Source: Bacteroidales bacterium (GTDB taxonomy: Bacteria > Bacteroidota > Bacteroidia > Bacteroidales > BM520). From it: a DNA stretch of 64,000 bases. The first letter of the stretch is position 1, and every line of letters begins with the position of its first letter. Below the pieces are notes generated by a model that was given only the letters and a program-made list of their open reading frames with translations, was not told the origin of the DNA and did not search any database. Positions 9,774 to 20,031 of this stretch are shown here, in pieces. The position numbers and the translations under genes were made by a program. The stretch is taken from NCBI GenBank assembly GCA_031276035.1, contig JAISNV010000001.1:390062-454061 (forward strand), in the 5' to 3' direction.

Positions 9774-12700
9774 TTATCTTACAGGATTACTCGGAATCGG
9801 CGGCAAACCTTTATAATCCTTCAATTGTTCAAGAATTACTTCAATAGCTTTATCCAATTGAGCATCTTCGCCATGATATGCTTTGTACGGATCCAGATCA
9901 ATCCGTATATCAGGATCAACACCATAACCTTCAATAATATAACCTGAACCCTCACTGTCGTAAGAAGTGAATTCCGGTTTTTGTAATGAAGTACCGTCAA
10001 CAAACGGTAATGAACCGCGAATACCTACTATTCCGCCCCAACTTCTTACGCCTATTATGGTTCCAAGATTATGTTTTCTGAATCCATAAGGAAACAGATC
10101 ACCGTCGGAAGCAGAATAATTATCAATTAATAAAACCTTCGGCCCCAACATCATTTTGGTTGGTGTTTGAGTAGGCACTTGTTGATTTCTGCTCATATTG
10201 GCACGCGTGATTTCCCTTCCCAATCTTTCAAGAATCATAGGAGAAACATTTCCGCCGCCATTACCGCGATCATCAATAATCAAAGCTTTCTTGTCAAGTT
10301 GCGGATAAAAATATTTCGCGAACTCATTCAACCCTTCGACACCCATATCAGGAATATGAATATATCCGACTTCACCATTAGTTGCATCATTAACTTTCTT
10401 GATATTGTCTTGAACCCAAGTATAATAATACAGGTTTGCCTCATCATTAACCGGAACAACAATAACATCGCGTTTACCGCTTTCGCTTGCCGATTTTGAA
10501 ATAGATAAAATAACTTCAGTATTTGCGGTATTTATCAAAGATTCGTAAATATCATTCATGTCTTTTGTTGATATTCCGTTAACCGCAACAATAAAATCGC
10601 CTTCACTGATATTCATTCCTACTTCAGTAAGCGGAGAGCGGGCTTCCTTTCTGAAATTTTCACCTTTTAATATTTTAATAATCTTGTAATAACCGCTTTT
10701 ATCACGCTCAAGTTTAGCACCCAGAAGACCCATATTTATTCTTTCCGGATTGAATTTATCACCGCCGTTAATGTAAGCGTGGCCGACATTGAGTTCGCCG
10801 ATAAGCTCGCCGATGAGATAATTCAGATCGTCTTTACAATTTACATACGGTAAAAGTTCCGCATATTTATCGCGCATTTTAGGCCAATCAACGCCGTGCA
10901 TATTCTCAACATAGAAGAAATCACGCATCTGTCGCCAGGCTTCAAAATATATCTGTGACCACTCAGCCTTGTTATCGACAACTACTTTCACACCCGAAAG
11001 ATCAACCGCCTTATCTAATTTAACACTTCCTTTCGGTAAATCAACAACATAATATTTACCCATATTTGAAATCAATGCCTTCTTATTATCTGCCGAAACA
11101 GCTAAGCGCATATTCTTTCCAAGTTCGGTATCCTTACCGTCTTTATCGGATAATTTAAACATTCTAAGTGTACTGCCGCTTTCCTCCCATTTTGTATAAT
11201 ACAAATTATCGTCAATACAAGCAGAAACATTATAATATGCGGCACTTAACGGAAGCGAAATTATTCTATCAATCAACCCGTCAACATCAACTTTAACATT
11301 GATATTTTTATCGGATTCTTTTTTATTATTATCCTTTGTATCGGATTTTTTAGAATCTTTATCGGGGTTTTCAGCTTCTTGTTTCACCTTAACTTCATCG
11401 TTTTCATAAGCTAAAGGATTAGGAGTATCCTTAGCAAGAGTAACGAAATAAATTCTCGACATTTGGTCATAAATATGATTCCATTCGGTGCGACTGTAAG
11501 TCGGATTAAAATCTCTATCGGACGTAAAGAAAAGATATTTTCCGTCGTTACTAAAAACAGGATTATAAGATGAATACCATCTGTTTGTTACAGGATAAAG
11601 TTCTTTTTTATCTAAGGAATAAAGTTGTATAGTATTAAAATCGTTAGGTTCCTGTTGAGAAAAAGAAACCCATTTGCTATCGGGAGACCATGTGAAAGAT
11701 CTTATTTCCCAATACGGACTACGAGTAATTTCGGTAATCTTTTTACTATCGATATCTACATATCTGAGACGCATCATTTTATCGCTGAAAAGAATTTTCT
11801 TACTGTCTGGCGACCATTCTATGCCGAAAATATAAGTCCCTGTGTTTTTTGTAAGCTGAACGGGTTCTTTTGAGCCGTCTTGACTTTGGATATAGATTTC
11901 AAACTCGCCGTCGGCATCAGAAATATATGCGATGTGTTTTCCGTCGGGTGACCATGCGGCATTTCTATCATGTGCGCCGGAGCTTTGAGTAATATTCCTT
12001 GTAATACCTGATTTTGCGGGAACAGTATAAACATCGCCTCGACCAACAATAACGAGTCTGCTTCCATCAGGAGAAATACCGACAGAACCAATATTTTTCG
12101 ATGCATCTTTCATTTTATTCCTTCCGGTTGCAAAATCATCATTGATAATAATATTCAACTTACTAAGTTTTTCTGTATTCGGGTCAAGGGTATAAAGACA
12201 ACCGCCGTTTTCAAAGATGATTTCTTTATTTCCTGCCGAAGGAAATTTTACGTCATAATTATCAAAATTAGTAACCTTATGAGTATTTTTCGTTTTTACA
12301 TTATAGCAGAAAATATTCATCGTTCTGTCGCGATCCGAACAGAAAAAGATTTTATCACCGAACCACATCGGGAAGATATCCTGCGCATCATTATTTGTTA
12401 TATTAGTTGTTTCGCCGGATTCGATATCGAAAATCCAAACATCATCGGCCATACCGCCTTTATAATATTTCCACGTTCTAAATTCACGAAAAACTCTATT
12501 GACAGCCATTTGTTTTCCGTCGGGAGAAAAAGAACACCAACTACCGGTATTAAGAGGAATCTCGGAAGATAATCCGCCTTCGGTACTTACACTAAACAAT
12601 TGACCGGTAAAAGAATTAAAAGTTTGTTTCCTTGAGCGATAAAGAACATTCTTTCCGTCGGGAGTCCAAGCCATAACTATATTATTCGGCCCCATGCGGT

Positions 12701-13040
12701 CAGAAATGTCATCACGCGATAAAGTTGCAGTATAAGTAAGGCGTTTTGGTTCGCCGCCTTTCGAAGGCATAACGTAAACTTCTGTATTTCCGTCATACTG
12801 ACCGGTGAAAGCAACCATGGAACCATCCGGTGAAAAACGTGCGAACATTTCAAATCCTTCCGAATCATTAGTAAGTTTACGTGCAACACCACCCGATTTG
12901 CTAACGGTGTAAAGATCTCCGGCATAAGTAAATACAACCTGATTATCATGAACGGTCGGAAATCTTAATAATCTTGTTTCCTGTGAAAATAAAGGCAAAA
13001 TCAATATTGCCAAAATAAAAGATAAAAATGTTTTTTTCAT
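9774..13040 (-). CDS. tricorn-type S41 peptidase with beta-propeller domains, exported
   Basis: A large protease of the tricorn family. The frame opens at 13115, but the ATG at 13040 gives a signal peptide (MKKTFLSFILAILILPLFSQ), leaving 1088 residues. The first half is WD40/PD40-like propeller repeats with recurring W(S/T)PDGK or FSPDGS motifs (for example FARFSPDGSMVAF and WSPDGKHIAYISD). A low-complexity Lys/Asp-rich linker follows near residue 570. The C-terminal half has a PDZ-like segment and an S41 core in which the nucleophile is Ser978 in SASDGD, matching the Ser-Asp pair of tricorn. It probably degrades peptides in the periplasm. Not in an operon. Confidence 0.92.
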   Translation of the reverse strand: MKKTFLSFILAILILPLFSQETRLLRFPTVHDNQVVFTYAGDLYTVSKSGGVARKLTNDSEGFEMFARFSPDGSMVAFTGQYDGNTEVYVMPSKGGEPKRLTYTATLSRDDISDRMGPNNIVMAWTPDGKNVLYRSRKQTFNSFTGQLFSVSTEGGLSSEIPLNTGSWCSFSPDGKQMAVNRVFREFRTWKYYKGGMADDVWIFDIESGETTNITNNDAQDIFPMWFGDKIFFCSDRDRTMNIFCYNVKTKNTHKVTNFDNYDVKFPSAGNKEIIFENGGCLYTLDPNTEKLSKLNIIINDDFATGRNKMKDASKNIGSVGISPDGSRLVIVGRGDVYTVPAKSGITRNITQSSGAHDRNAAWSPDGKHIAYISDADGEFEIYIQSQDGSKEPVQLTKNTGTYIFGIEWSPDSKKILFSDKMMRLRYVDIDSKKITEITRSPYWEIRSFTWSPDSKWVSFSQQEPNDFNTIQLYSLDKKELYPVTNRWYSSYNPVFSNDGKYLFFTSDRDFNPTYSRTEWNHIYDQMSRIYFVTLAKDTPNPLAYENDEVKVKQEAENPDKDSKKSDTKDNNKKESDKNINVKVDVDGLIDRIISLPLSAAYYNVSACIDDNLYYTKWEESGSTLRMFKLSDKDGKDTELGKNMRLAVSADNKKALISNMGKYYVVDLPKGSVKLDKAVDLSGVKVVVDNKAEWSQIYFEAWRQMRDFFYVENMHGVDWPKMRDKYAELLPYVNCKDDLNYLIGELIGELNVGHAYINGGDKFNPERINMGLLGAKLERDKSGYYKIIKILKGENFRKEARSPLTEVGMNISEGDFIVAVNGISTKDMNDIYESLINTANTEVILSISKSASESGKRDVIVVPVNDEANLYYYTWVQDNIKKVNDATNGEVGYIHIPDMGVEGLNEFAKYFYPQLDKKALIIDDRGNGGGNVSPMILERLGREITRANMSRNQQVPTQTPTKMMLGPKVLLIDNYSASDGDLFPYGFRKHNLGTIIGVRSWGGIVGIRGSLPFVDGTSLQKPEFTSYDSEGSGYIIEGYGVDPDIRIDLDPYKAYHGEDAQLDKAIEVILEQLKDYKGLPPIPSNPVR

Positions 13041-13159
13041 AAAAATATATTTTGAAACCGCCAGATTCATAGTATTATATAAGTAGATATGCAAAGAATA
13101 ATATTCTTTTGACATCCTTTAGATAAAATCAAATTTGCATCTGAACAGTTACAGTTATT

Positions 13160-13735
13160 CTAATAATTATACGCTTTTACTTCGAAATATGCTTGAGGAT
13201 GTAAACAAGCTGGGCATTTCAATAGGGCCTTTTTCCCAAAGTGAATATATCCGCAATTACGGCACATCCAATAGGTATCTTCATCTTTTTCAAAGACTTT
13301 ATCTTCTTCAAGATTTTTCAGTAAGGCTCTGTATCTTTTTTCATGTTCTACTTCTACTTTAGCAACCATCCTGAAGCAAGTAGCAATTTCTTTAAATCCT
13401 TCTTCATCGGCAATATCAGCAAATTTCGGATACATTTCCGACCATTCTTCATTTTCGCCGTCAGCAGCTTCTTTCAAATTTTCTTTTGTTGTACCGATAA
13501 CACCGGCAGGAAAAGAATAACTTACTTCGGCAAAACCACCTTCAAGAAATTTAAAAAATCTTTTTGCATGCTCTTTTTCCTGAAGAGCTGTTTCCGCAAA
13601 TATTGCACTTATCTGTTCATAACCTTCATTCTTTGCAACTTTTGCAAAATAATCATACCTGTTTCTTGCTTGCGACTCACCTGCAAAAGCGGTAAGTAAA
13701 TTTTTCTCTGTTTGTGAACCTTTTAATTTTGCCAT
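13160..13735 (-). CDS. rbr: rubrerythrin
   Basis: A 191-residue peroxidase of anaerobes that reduces H2O2 with electrons from rubredoxin or NADH-linked donors. The N-terminal ferritin-like four-helix bundle has the diiron ligands in [23 protein letters not shown] and [11 protein letters not shown]. The C-terminal rubredoxin-like domain has two CxxC pairs, Cys158/Cys161 and Cys174/Cys177. Monocistronic, with a -7-like box (TATCTTTG on the minus strand, near 13844-13851) about 110 bp upstream of the ATG. With the dismutase at 22.1 kb it forms part of an oxidative stress defence. Confidence 0.96.
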   Translation of the reverse strand: MAKLKGSQTEKNLLTAFAGESQARNRYDYFAKVAKNEGYEQISAIFAETALQEKEHAKRFFKFLEGGFAEVSYSFPAGVIGTTKENLKEAADGENEEWSEMYPKFADIADEEGFKEIATCFRMVAKVEVEHEKRYRALLKNLEEDKVFEKDEDTYWMCRNCGYIHFGKKALLKCPACLHPQAYFEVKAYNY

Positions 13736-13964
13736 AATTTTTTAAATTTATAATTAATATTCAAATTTAATTTTTAACTTCATCAATATCATATAATTAA
13801 ATAATATTAACACCTGTTATTTATTAAAATCCATATTTGAATAGCAAAGATATAACAAATCAGAAGTTTAATTATTTTTTTATAATATTTTTTACTTTTA
13901 GATAATTTAAAGAAATTAATATATTTGCAACAATTTTAAAAAGACATTTATCAATTTATATTTT

Positions 13965-14792
13965 ATGCATAATTCAAAAAACTTATCTATAGTTTCTTAT
14001 ATAATTATAAATTTATTGTTGATATGTTTTTTATGGGTTATTTTTACAAGTTGTGATAGGAAAACCCAACCTTTAAAAATTCTTGCAATAGGTAATAGTT
14101 TTACCGAAGGGGCAACTGACAAATATTTAGTACCTTTAGCAAAGGAGAACGGAGACTCTTTAATTATATTCAGTCTTATATTAGGCACTTCGGATTTAGA
14201 GACACATTGGAATAATATACAAACAGATGCTCATGTTTACAATTTTAAGTTCATATATGAAGACTCAATAATCTTTAATTATAATAGTTCTATATTATTC
14301 GCTTTACAGTATCAAGACTGGGACTATATCGTTATCCAGCAATTAAGCTCAAAATGTGGTTTGTATGAAACATACTATCCTTATATCGAACTTATAAAGC
14401 AATATTTACAATATAATGCTTTAAACAATAAGGTTAAAATTGTTTTTCATCAAACTTGGGCTTATGACCAAAATTCTACACATGGCGGTTTTGCTAAATA
14501 TGATAAAAATCAAATAACAATGTATAATGCAATAACAACTACTGTAGAAAGAGTTTGTAACGAAATGAATATTAAGACCATTATTCCTTCCGGAACCGCG
14601 ATACAAAATGCCCGTGGAAAACTTGGAGATATTTTCTGTAGAGACGGATATCATGTTAATGACCTCGGGAGCTATGTACTTGCATGTACATGGTTCGAAA
14701 TATTTTATAACGAAGATTGTTTCAATACTACAATAAGGCCAAAAACCGCAATCTCTGATGAGAACTTATATTCTTCATCAGTCGGCACATAA
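13965..14792 (+). CDS. DUF4886/SGNH-hydrolase-like lipoprotein
   Basis: A 275-residue exported protein. The N-terminal hydrophobic stretch ends in IFTSC, a plausible lipobox. Just after it comes KILAIGNSFTEGATDKYLVP. GNSFTEG resembles block I of SGNH/GDSL hydrolases and the DUF4886 proteins of Bacteroidetes. A later segment, IFCRDGYHVNDLGSYVLA, places a His in a DxxH-like context typical of block V. It is probably an envelope esterase or glycan deacetylase-like enzyme. A -7-like box, TATATTTG, lies at 13920-13927. No operon partner; substrate unknown. Confidence 0.7.
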   Translation: MHNSKNLSIVSYIIINLLLICFLWVIFTSCDRKTQPLKILAIGNSFTEGATDKYLVPLAKENGDSLIIFSLILGTSDLETHWNNIQTDAHVYNFKFIYEDSIIFNYNSSILFALQYQDWDYIVIQQLSSKCGLYETYYPYIELIKQYLQYNALNNKVKIVFHQTWAYDQNSTHGGFAKYDKNQITMYNAITTTVERVCNEMNIKTIIPSGTAIQNARGKLGDIFCRDGYHVNDLGSYVLACTWFEIFYNEDCFNTTIRPKTAISDENLYSSSVGT

Positions 14793-14903
14793 TGCATGCC
14801 TTACTCCAAATTCAATTACAGAATAGAATTCTTAACTATTAACAAGATATGTTATAAGTTTCAGATACTTATTCCGGACTATGTTAAGTAAATCGCTTTC
14901 TTC

Positions 14904-15752
14904 TTAATTTTTACTGATTACTTTTCCACTGCCGCCGCCAGTAACTTCCATCAAAGGACTTCCTTTGTAATATACATCACCGCTACCGTTGATTTTAACA
15001 ATTAACTTATCGGTAACAGTAATGTAGGAATTTCCGGAACCATTAATTCTAATATCGTAAATATTAGTTCTCAAATCGTAAGAATTATATTTTCCGGAAC
15101 CATTAATTTTAAGCGTAGCAAAATAGGAACTTCCTGCTAAATTAACTCCGCCGGAACCATTAATACTCACCTCTAAATCATCATTCGAAAAATCATTGAT
15201 CGAACAACCACCCGAACCGTTAATTGATATATCGCAATCTTTACAATGGTCAACATAATTTATCTTGAGATTTCCCGAACCGGTAACTTTTAAATCAAGA
15301 TCATTGCACTGACTTATATTGTCAATTTCAATATTACCCGACCCTCTGACGGCTATTTCCAAATCGTCGGAAGTTATAATTTCATCGGCGTAAATATTTC
15401 CGGAACCATTATTGTTAATATCTTCAACAGTCTTACAATAAACATGAACTTTTACATTCTTATAAGAATTAAAAATGATATTAGATTTCGTTCTTATTGT
15501 CAGTTTATGGTCGTTTACGGTTGTAAGAATATAAGGCAGAAGGTTAGATTCAGCCTCAACAATAACTTTGTATGTATCACTGTAATAGATAATAACATCG
15601 AAAGCATCGTTTGATGAAATTTTATCGAATTGCGATAATTGTTGTTCAATTTTCACAATTTCACCGTTGCCTCTAATTGTATTACAACTTGTAAAACAAA
15701 AAGAAAAAATAATTGTAGAAACAATTACCACTGTACAAAAAATTCGTTTCAT
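14904..15752 (-). CDS. DUF2807 lipoprotein (GIN-type beta-solenoid), copy 2
   Basis: A 282-residue lipoprotein. The signal peptide ends FCFTSC, then RGNGEIVKIEQQLSQFDKIS leads into a DUF2807 (head GIN) domain. The body repeats GSGN/GSGG triplets about every 20 residues (for example NNGSGNIYADEI, VRGSGNIEIDNI, INGSGGVNLAGS), as expected of a right-handed beta-solenoid. It is the same length as the upstream gene at 15805 and closely similar along its length, so the two are tandem paralogues 52 bp apart. Function is unknown; a surface or periplasmic adhesin-like role is often suggested for the family. Confidence 0.85.
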   Translation of the reverse strand: MKRIFCTVVIVSTIIFSFCFTSCNTIRGNGEIVKIEQQLSQFDKISSNDAFDVIIYYSDTYKVIVEAESNLLPYILTTVNDHKLTIRTKSNIIFNSYKNVKVHVYCKTVEDINNNGSGNIYADEIITSDDLEIAVRGSGNIEIDNISQCNDLDLKVTGSGNLKINYVDHCKDCDISINGSGGCSINDFSNDDLEVSINGSGGVNLAGSSYFATLKINGSGKYNSYDLRTNIYDIRINGSGNSYITVTDKLIVKINGSGDVYYKGSPLMEVTGGGSGKVISKN

Positions 15753-15804
15753 ATAATTTAAATTTTTATTAATATCCGTTTATATATTAGTTATATAATT
15801 AATT

Positions 15805-16653
15805 CTAATTTTTACTTATTATTTTTCCACTTCCGCCGCCGGTAAGATTAATCTGCGGTTGCCCGTAATAATATACGTACCCGCTACCATTAATCACAAC
15901 TGTTAATTGGCTGCTAACAGTGATATGAGAATTTCCTGGACTGTTAACCTTTATATCATAAATATTAGTATTCAAATCATAGGCATTATAATCGCCCGAT
16001 CCGCTAATATTAAGTTCTGCCGAATAACATTCACCGGTCAAATATATATTTCCAGAACCGTTGATTAATGCATCCAATTCATCATTTGACAAATAATCGA
16101 TAGAACAATTTCCTGAACCGTTAATATCTATATCAATTTCTTTACAATGAACTATATTTTTTATATCGATATTTCCCGAGCCCGAAATTCTTAAATCTAT
16201 ATTATCACATTCATCAATATTCCCTATCTCAATATTTCCCGAGCCGCGAAGAGAAATATCAAGATCATCCGAAACCGATATTTCATCCGCCAAAATATTT
16301 CCCGAACCGTTATTATAAATATTTTCCAGAGACTTACAATACACGTGAACTTTAATGTCTTTATCTGTATTAATAGTAATATTAGGTTTTGTTTTTATCG
16401 TAAGCATCCTGTCACCAACATTAGTAAGAATATAAGATTGGATATTAGATTCCGCTTCAATAATAACCTTAAATGTATCACCGTAATAAATTATTACGTC
16501 AAAAGGACCTTCGGAAGAAATTTTATCGAATTGCGAAAGCTGATGTTCTATCTCAACAACATCACCATTACCGTTAATTTTATTACAACTTGTGAAACAA
16601 AAAACACAGATCCCTGTTAAAATCAGTACCGTCGTTTTGATGATTTTTTTCAT
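15805..16653 (-). CDS. DUF2807 lipoprotein (GIN-type beta-solenoid), copy 1
   Basis: A 282-residue paralogue of the downstream gene. The signal peptide ends CFTSC, and INGNGDVVEIEHQLSQFDKIS precedes the DUF2807 domain. The same periodic GSGN turns recur (NNGSGNILADEI, LRGSGNIEIGNI, INGSGNCSIDYL), and the C-terminus GGGSGKIISKN matches the sister protein almost exactly. Probably the first gene of a two-gene unit produced by tandem duplication. Function unknown. Confidence 0.85.
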   Translation of the reverse strand: MKKIIKTTVLILTGICVFCFTSCNKINGNGDVVEIEHQLSQFDKISSEGPFDVIIYYGDTFKVIIEAESNIQSYILTNVGDRMLTIKTKPNITINTDKDIKVHVYCKSLENIYNNGSGNILADEISVSDDLDISLRGSGNIEIGNIDECDNIDLRISGSGNIDIKNIVHCKEIDIDINGSGNCSIDYLSNDELDALINGSGNIYLTGECYSAELNISGSGDYNAYDLNTNIYDIKVNSPGNSHITVSSQLTVVINGSGYVYYYGQPQINLTGGGSGKIISKN

Positions 16654-16731
16654 GATATTTAATTTTTTGTAGTTATTTTATTAAAAGACGAAAATGACAA
16701 ATATAAGCTCTAAATTATAGTATCAAATCTT

Positions 16732-17787
16732 TCACCTTTTATCATATTGCGTTTCATAATAATTAATATAATCTCCCGAAATCACATTCTCAAGCCATTC
16801 TTCATTTTCAAGATACCAATCAATGGTTGATGACAAGCCTTCTTCAAATTTGGTTTTCGGATACCATTGCAAACTGACATTCAATTTTGTGAAATCAATG
16901 GCATATCTCAAATCATGGCCGGGTCTATCGGCCACAAAGGTAATCAATTTACGTGAGGTACCGGCCTCTCTGCCGAGTTTTCTATCCGTAAGATCACAAA
17001 CTAACCGTACAATATCAATATTACGGACTTCATTGTCTCCACCTATGTTATAAGTTTCGCCTATTGTTCCGTTATGAAATATTGCATCAATCGCCTCCGC
17101 ATGATCCTTAACATAAAGCCAATCTCTAACATTTTCACCTTTCCCGTAAACAGGTAAAGGTTTATTGTTTTTTATATTATTGATGATAAGAGGAATAAGT
17201 TTTTCCGGAAACTGATTCGGACCATAGTTATTTGAACAGTTCGAAATTATGACAGGAAGTTTGTATGTATGATGAAAAGCTTTAACAAGATGATCGGAAC
17301 CGGCTTTAGCTGCGGAATACGGACTTCGCGGATCATATGCCGTACTTTCAACGAATTTATTGTCATTAAAATTCAACGAACCGTAAACCTCATCAGTAGA
17401 AACATGATAGAAAAGTTTGTCTTTCGTATTATCTTTCCAGATATTTTTACTTGCATTGATTAAAACAAAAGTCCCTATTAAGTTTGTTCTAATGAAATCC
17501 ATCGGGCTCAAAATAGACCTATCAACATGTGTTTCGGCGGCAAGATGAATCACTCCGTCAAACTGTTCCTTAATAAAAAGATTATTGATGAAATCCTCAT
17601 CGGCAATATCTCCTTTTATAAAAAGATAATTCGGATTATCTTCGACATCCTTAAGATTTTCGAGATTACCTGCATAAGTAAGCTTGTCGAGGTTATATAT
17701 TTTATAATCGGGATATTTTTCAAGGAATAATCTCACAACATGAGAGCCTATAAATCCCGCACCGCCTGTAATTAATATTTTTTTCAT
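16732..17787 (-). CDS. rfbB: dTDP-glucose 4,6-dehydratase
   Basis: A 351-residue extended short-chain dehydrogenase converting dTDP-D-glucose to dTDP-4-dehydro-6-deoxy-D-glucose, the second step of dTDP-rhamnose-type sugar synthesis. The NAD-binding GGAGFIGSH lies at residues 8-16. The catalytic STDEVYGSL carries the dehydratase Asp-Glu pair, and YSAAKAGSDH supplies the Tyr and Lys. rfbA, rfbC and rfbD are not in view. It lies 36 bp downstream of galE on the same strand, so it belongs to a sugar-nucleotide operon starting at 19976. Confidence 0.95.
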   Translation of the reverse strand: MKKILITGGAGFIGSHVVRLFLEKYPDYKIYNLDKLTYAGNLENLKDVEDNPNYLFIKGDIADEDFINNLFIKEQFDGVIHLAAETHVDRSILSPMDFIRTNLIGTFVLINASKNIWKDNTKDKLFYHVSTDEVYGSLNFNDNKFVESTAYDPRSPYSAAKAGSDHLVKAFHHTYKLPVIISNCSNNYGPNQFPEKLIPLIINNIKNNKPLPVYGKGENVRDWLYVKDHAEAIDAIFHNGTIGETYNIGGDNEVRNIDIVRLVCDLTDRKLGREAGTSRKLITFVADRPGHDLRYAIDFTKLNVSLQWYPKTKFEEGLSSTIDWYLENEEWLENVISGDYINYYETQYDKR

Positions 17788-17823
17788 GTTAATAGTTAGG
17801 TTAACGTAAACAAATAAATAATA

Positions 17824-18849
17824 TTATTTCTGTTTGTTTTCTTCTAAACCACATTCCCAATTCCACGCTGTTCGCATCATATCATCAAGGGTTCTTTCGG
17901 CTTTCCAGCCTAATTCATTATTAGCATAAGTCGTATCGGCCCAAACCTTTTCAATATCACCCGAACGGCGCGCAACAATTTTATAATTTATTTTGATATT
18001 ATTAACTCTTTCAAAGGATCCTATAATATCCAATACGGAATAACCCGTTCCTGTGCCTATATTAAAAATTTCGGTCTTGGAAAGTCCTTTACGGTTAATC
18101 ATTCTTTCGATAGCAACCACATGTGCCTTTGCAAGGTCAACAACATGAATATAGTCGCGAATTCCAGTACCGTCCGGAGTATTATAATCGTTCCCATAAA
18201 CACTGAGATACTCTCTGATTCCCGCTGCCGTTTGTGTAAGATACGGGATGAGATTGTTGGGGATTCCCTGTGGGTATTCTCCGATTAAGGCGCTTTCATG
18301 TGCGCCAATAGGATTAAAATATCTAAGTTTTATTGCATAAATATCGGAAACCGCAGCAACATCATCAATGATATCTTCACAAATTTTCTTGGTGTTTCCA
18401 TATGGCGACATAGCTTTTTTTAGAGGAGCATCTTCCGCAACGGGTAATTTATCCGGTTGTCCGTAAACAGTACATGATGACGAAAAAACAATATTCTTTA
18501 TATCATGAATCTGCATCTGTTCAAGAATATTAATCAAGGAGTTGATATTGTTTCTATAGTACATCAAAGGTTTTTGTACAGACTCGCCTACGGCTTTCGA
18601 AGCGGCAAAGTGTATAACTCCCGAAATATCCGGATGTTTCTCAAAAAGTTTACGTGTTTCTTCGGTTATTGATAAATCAATTTTCTCAAATTCAGGCTTT
18701 ACTCCCGTAATCTTTTCAATATTATCTACAACTTCAATGAAGGAATTCGAAAGATCATCAGCAATTACAACTTTATAACCTTTTTGCTGCAATTCAACAA
18801 CAGTGTGTGAGCCTATAAACCCTGTGCCGCCCGTTACTAAAATTTTCAT
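17824..18849 (-). CDS. galE: UDP-glucose 4-epimerase
   Basis: A 341-residue enzyme interconverting UDP-glucose and UDP-galactose (or the N-acetyl forms). The Rossmann motif GGTGFIGSH is at residues 7-15. FSSSCTVYGQP and SPYGNTKKICEDI give the catalytic Ser and the YxxxK pair, and LRYFNPIGAHES matches the family. The start overlaps the stop of the DegT aminotransferase by 4 bp (ATGA), so translation is coupled. It probably supplies galactose-type precursors for surface polysaccharide. Confidence 0.96.
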   Translation of the reverse strand: MKILVTGGTGFIGSHTVVELQQKGYKVVIADDLSNSFIEVVDNIEKITGVKPEFEKIDLSITEETRKLFEKHPDISGVIHFAASKAVGESVQKPLMYYRNNINSLINILEQMQIHDIKNIVFSSSCTVYGQPDKLPVAEDAPLKKAMSPYGNTKKICEDIIDDVAAVSDIYAIKLRYFNPIGAHESALIGEYPQGIPNNLIPYLTQTAAGIREYLSVYGNDYNTPDGTGIRDYIHVVDLAKAHVVAIERMINRKGLSKTEIFNIGTGTGYSVLDIIGSFERVNNIKINYKIVARRSGDIEKVWADTTYANNELGWKAERTLDDMMRTAWNWECGLEENKQK

Positions 18850-19976
18850 TTTTCTATAAATTCTAAAATTGTATTTGTAATAAACTCAATTTGTTCATCA
18901 TCAAGTTCGGTATGCATAGGCAAAGAGATCACACTTTTACAAAGCATTTCCGAAACAGGAAACATTCCTGTTTTATATCTTTCATCCAAATACGCTTTCT
19001 GATGATGAAGTGGAATTGGGTAATATATTGCCGCCGGAATACCTTTATCATTGATATACTTTAATAAACCGTCTCTATCAATATCTTTTGTTATCAAAGT
19101 ATATTGGTGAAAAATATGAGTTGAATTATTTGAAATATACGGAACAACAAGCTTATCGGATTTCTTGAAAGCTTTATTATATTTCTCGGCAGCCGTTTTT
19201 CTCGATTCATTATATTCATCAAGACGGCGAAGCTTAATTCTAAGAATTGCTGCCTGAATTGAATCCAAACGAGAATTGACACCCACATAATCATGAATAT
19301 ATCTAATTGTCATTCCATGATTAACAACAATTTTTAATTGTTCCGCAAGCTTATCGTCATTGGTAAAAATTGCACCGCCGTCGCCATAACATCCAAGATT
19401 TTTCGACGGAAAGAAAGAGACTGCACCTGCTTTGCCCATTGTTCCCGCTTTTCTGATTGTACCGTCGGAAAACTTGTATTCGGCGCCGATAGCCTGGCAG
19501 GTATCTTCAATAACGTAAAGATTATGTTCTTCTGCAATTTTCAATATTTCTTCCATATCCGCACATTGGCCGAAAAGATGAACAGGGACAATTGCTTTTG
19601 TTTTCGGAGTAATTGCTGCTCTTAATTTTGCCGGGTCAATGTTCATCGTATCAGGAAGAACATCAACCAAAACAGGAGTAAAACCCAACAGGGCAATGAC
19701 TTCCGCTGTTGCAATAAAAGTAAATGTAGTTGTAATTACTTCATCGCCGGGTTTCAGTCCGAGAGCCATCATTATAACTTGCAAGGCATCGGTTCCGTTA
19801 GCGCAAGGGATTACATGCTTCACATTCAAATAATCTTGCAGTTCTTTTGCAAAAGCCTGCACTTCCGGACCATTAATATATGCTGTTGAGGCAACAACAT
19901 TTAAAACAGCTTCATCTATTTCTTTTTTTATCTTTTGATATTGACTTGCCAAGTCAACCATTTGGATTTTTCTCAT
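18846..19976 (-). CDS. DegT/DnrJ/EryC1-family sugar aminotransferase
   Basis: A 376-residue PLP-dependent aminotransferase of nucleotide-sugar metabolism. ANGTDALQVIMMALG is the family's substrate/PLP loop, VIEDTCQAIGAEY the cofactor-binding Asp region, and the Schiff-base Lys is in FFPSKNLGCYGDGGA. Such enzymes transaminate UDP- or dTDP-keto sugars. With galE (4-bp overlap) and rfbB downstream, the natural substrate would be a dTDP- or UDP-linked 3- or 4-keto-6-deoxy sugar. The exact sugar cannot be read from sequence. First gene of the operon. Confidence 0.92.
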   Translation of the reverse strand: MRKIQMVDLASQYQKIKKEIDEAVLNVVASTAYINGPEVQAFAKELQDYLNVKHVIPCANGTDALQVIMMALGLKPGDEVITTTFTFIATAEVIALLGFTPVLVDVLPDTMNIDPAKLRAAITPKTKAIVPVHLFGQCADMEEILKIAEEHNLYVIEDTCQAIGAEYKFSDGTIRKAGTMGKAGAVSFFPSKNLGCYGDGGAIFTNDDKLAEQLKIVVNHGMTIRYIHDYVGVNSRLDSIQAAILRIKLRRLDEYNESRKTAAEKYNKAFKKSDKLVVPYISNNSTHIFHQYTLITKDIDRDGLLKYINDKGIPAAIYYPIPLHHQKAYLDERYKTGMFPVSEMLCKSVISLPMHTELDDEQIEFITNTILEFIEK

Positions 19977-20031
19977 ATTTCTTTATAAGATTTTATTATT
20001 AAATATTTGTTCAATTGATTATTACAATTGA

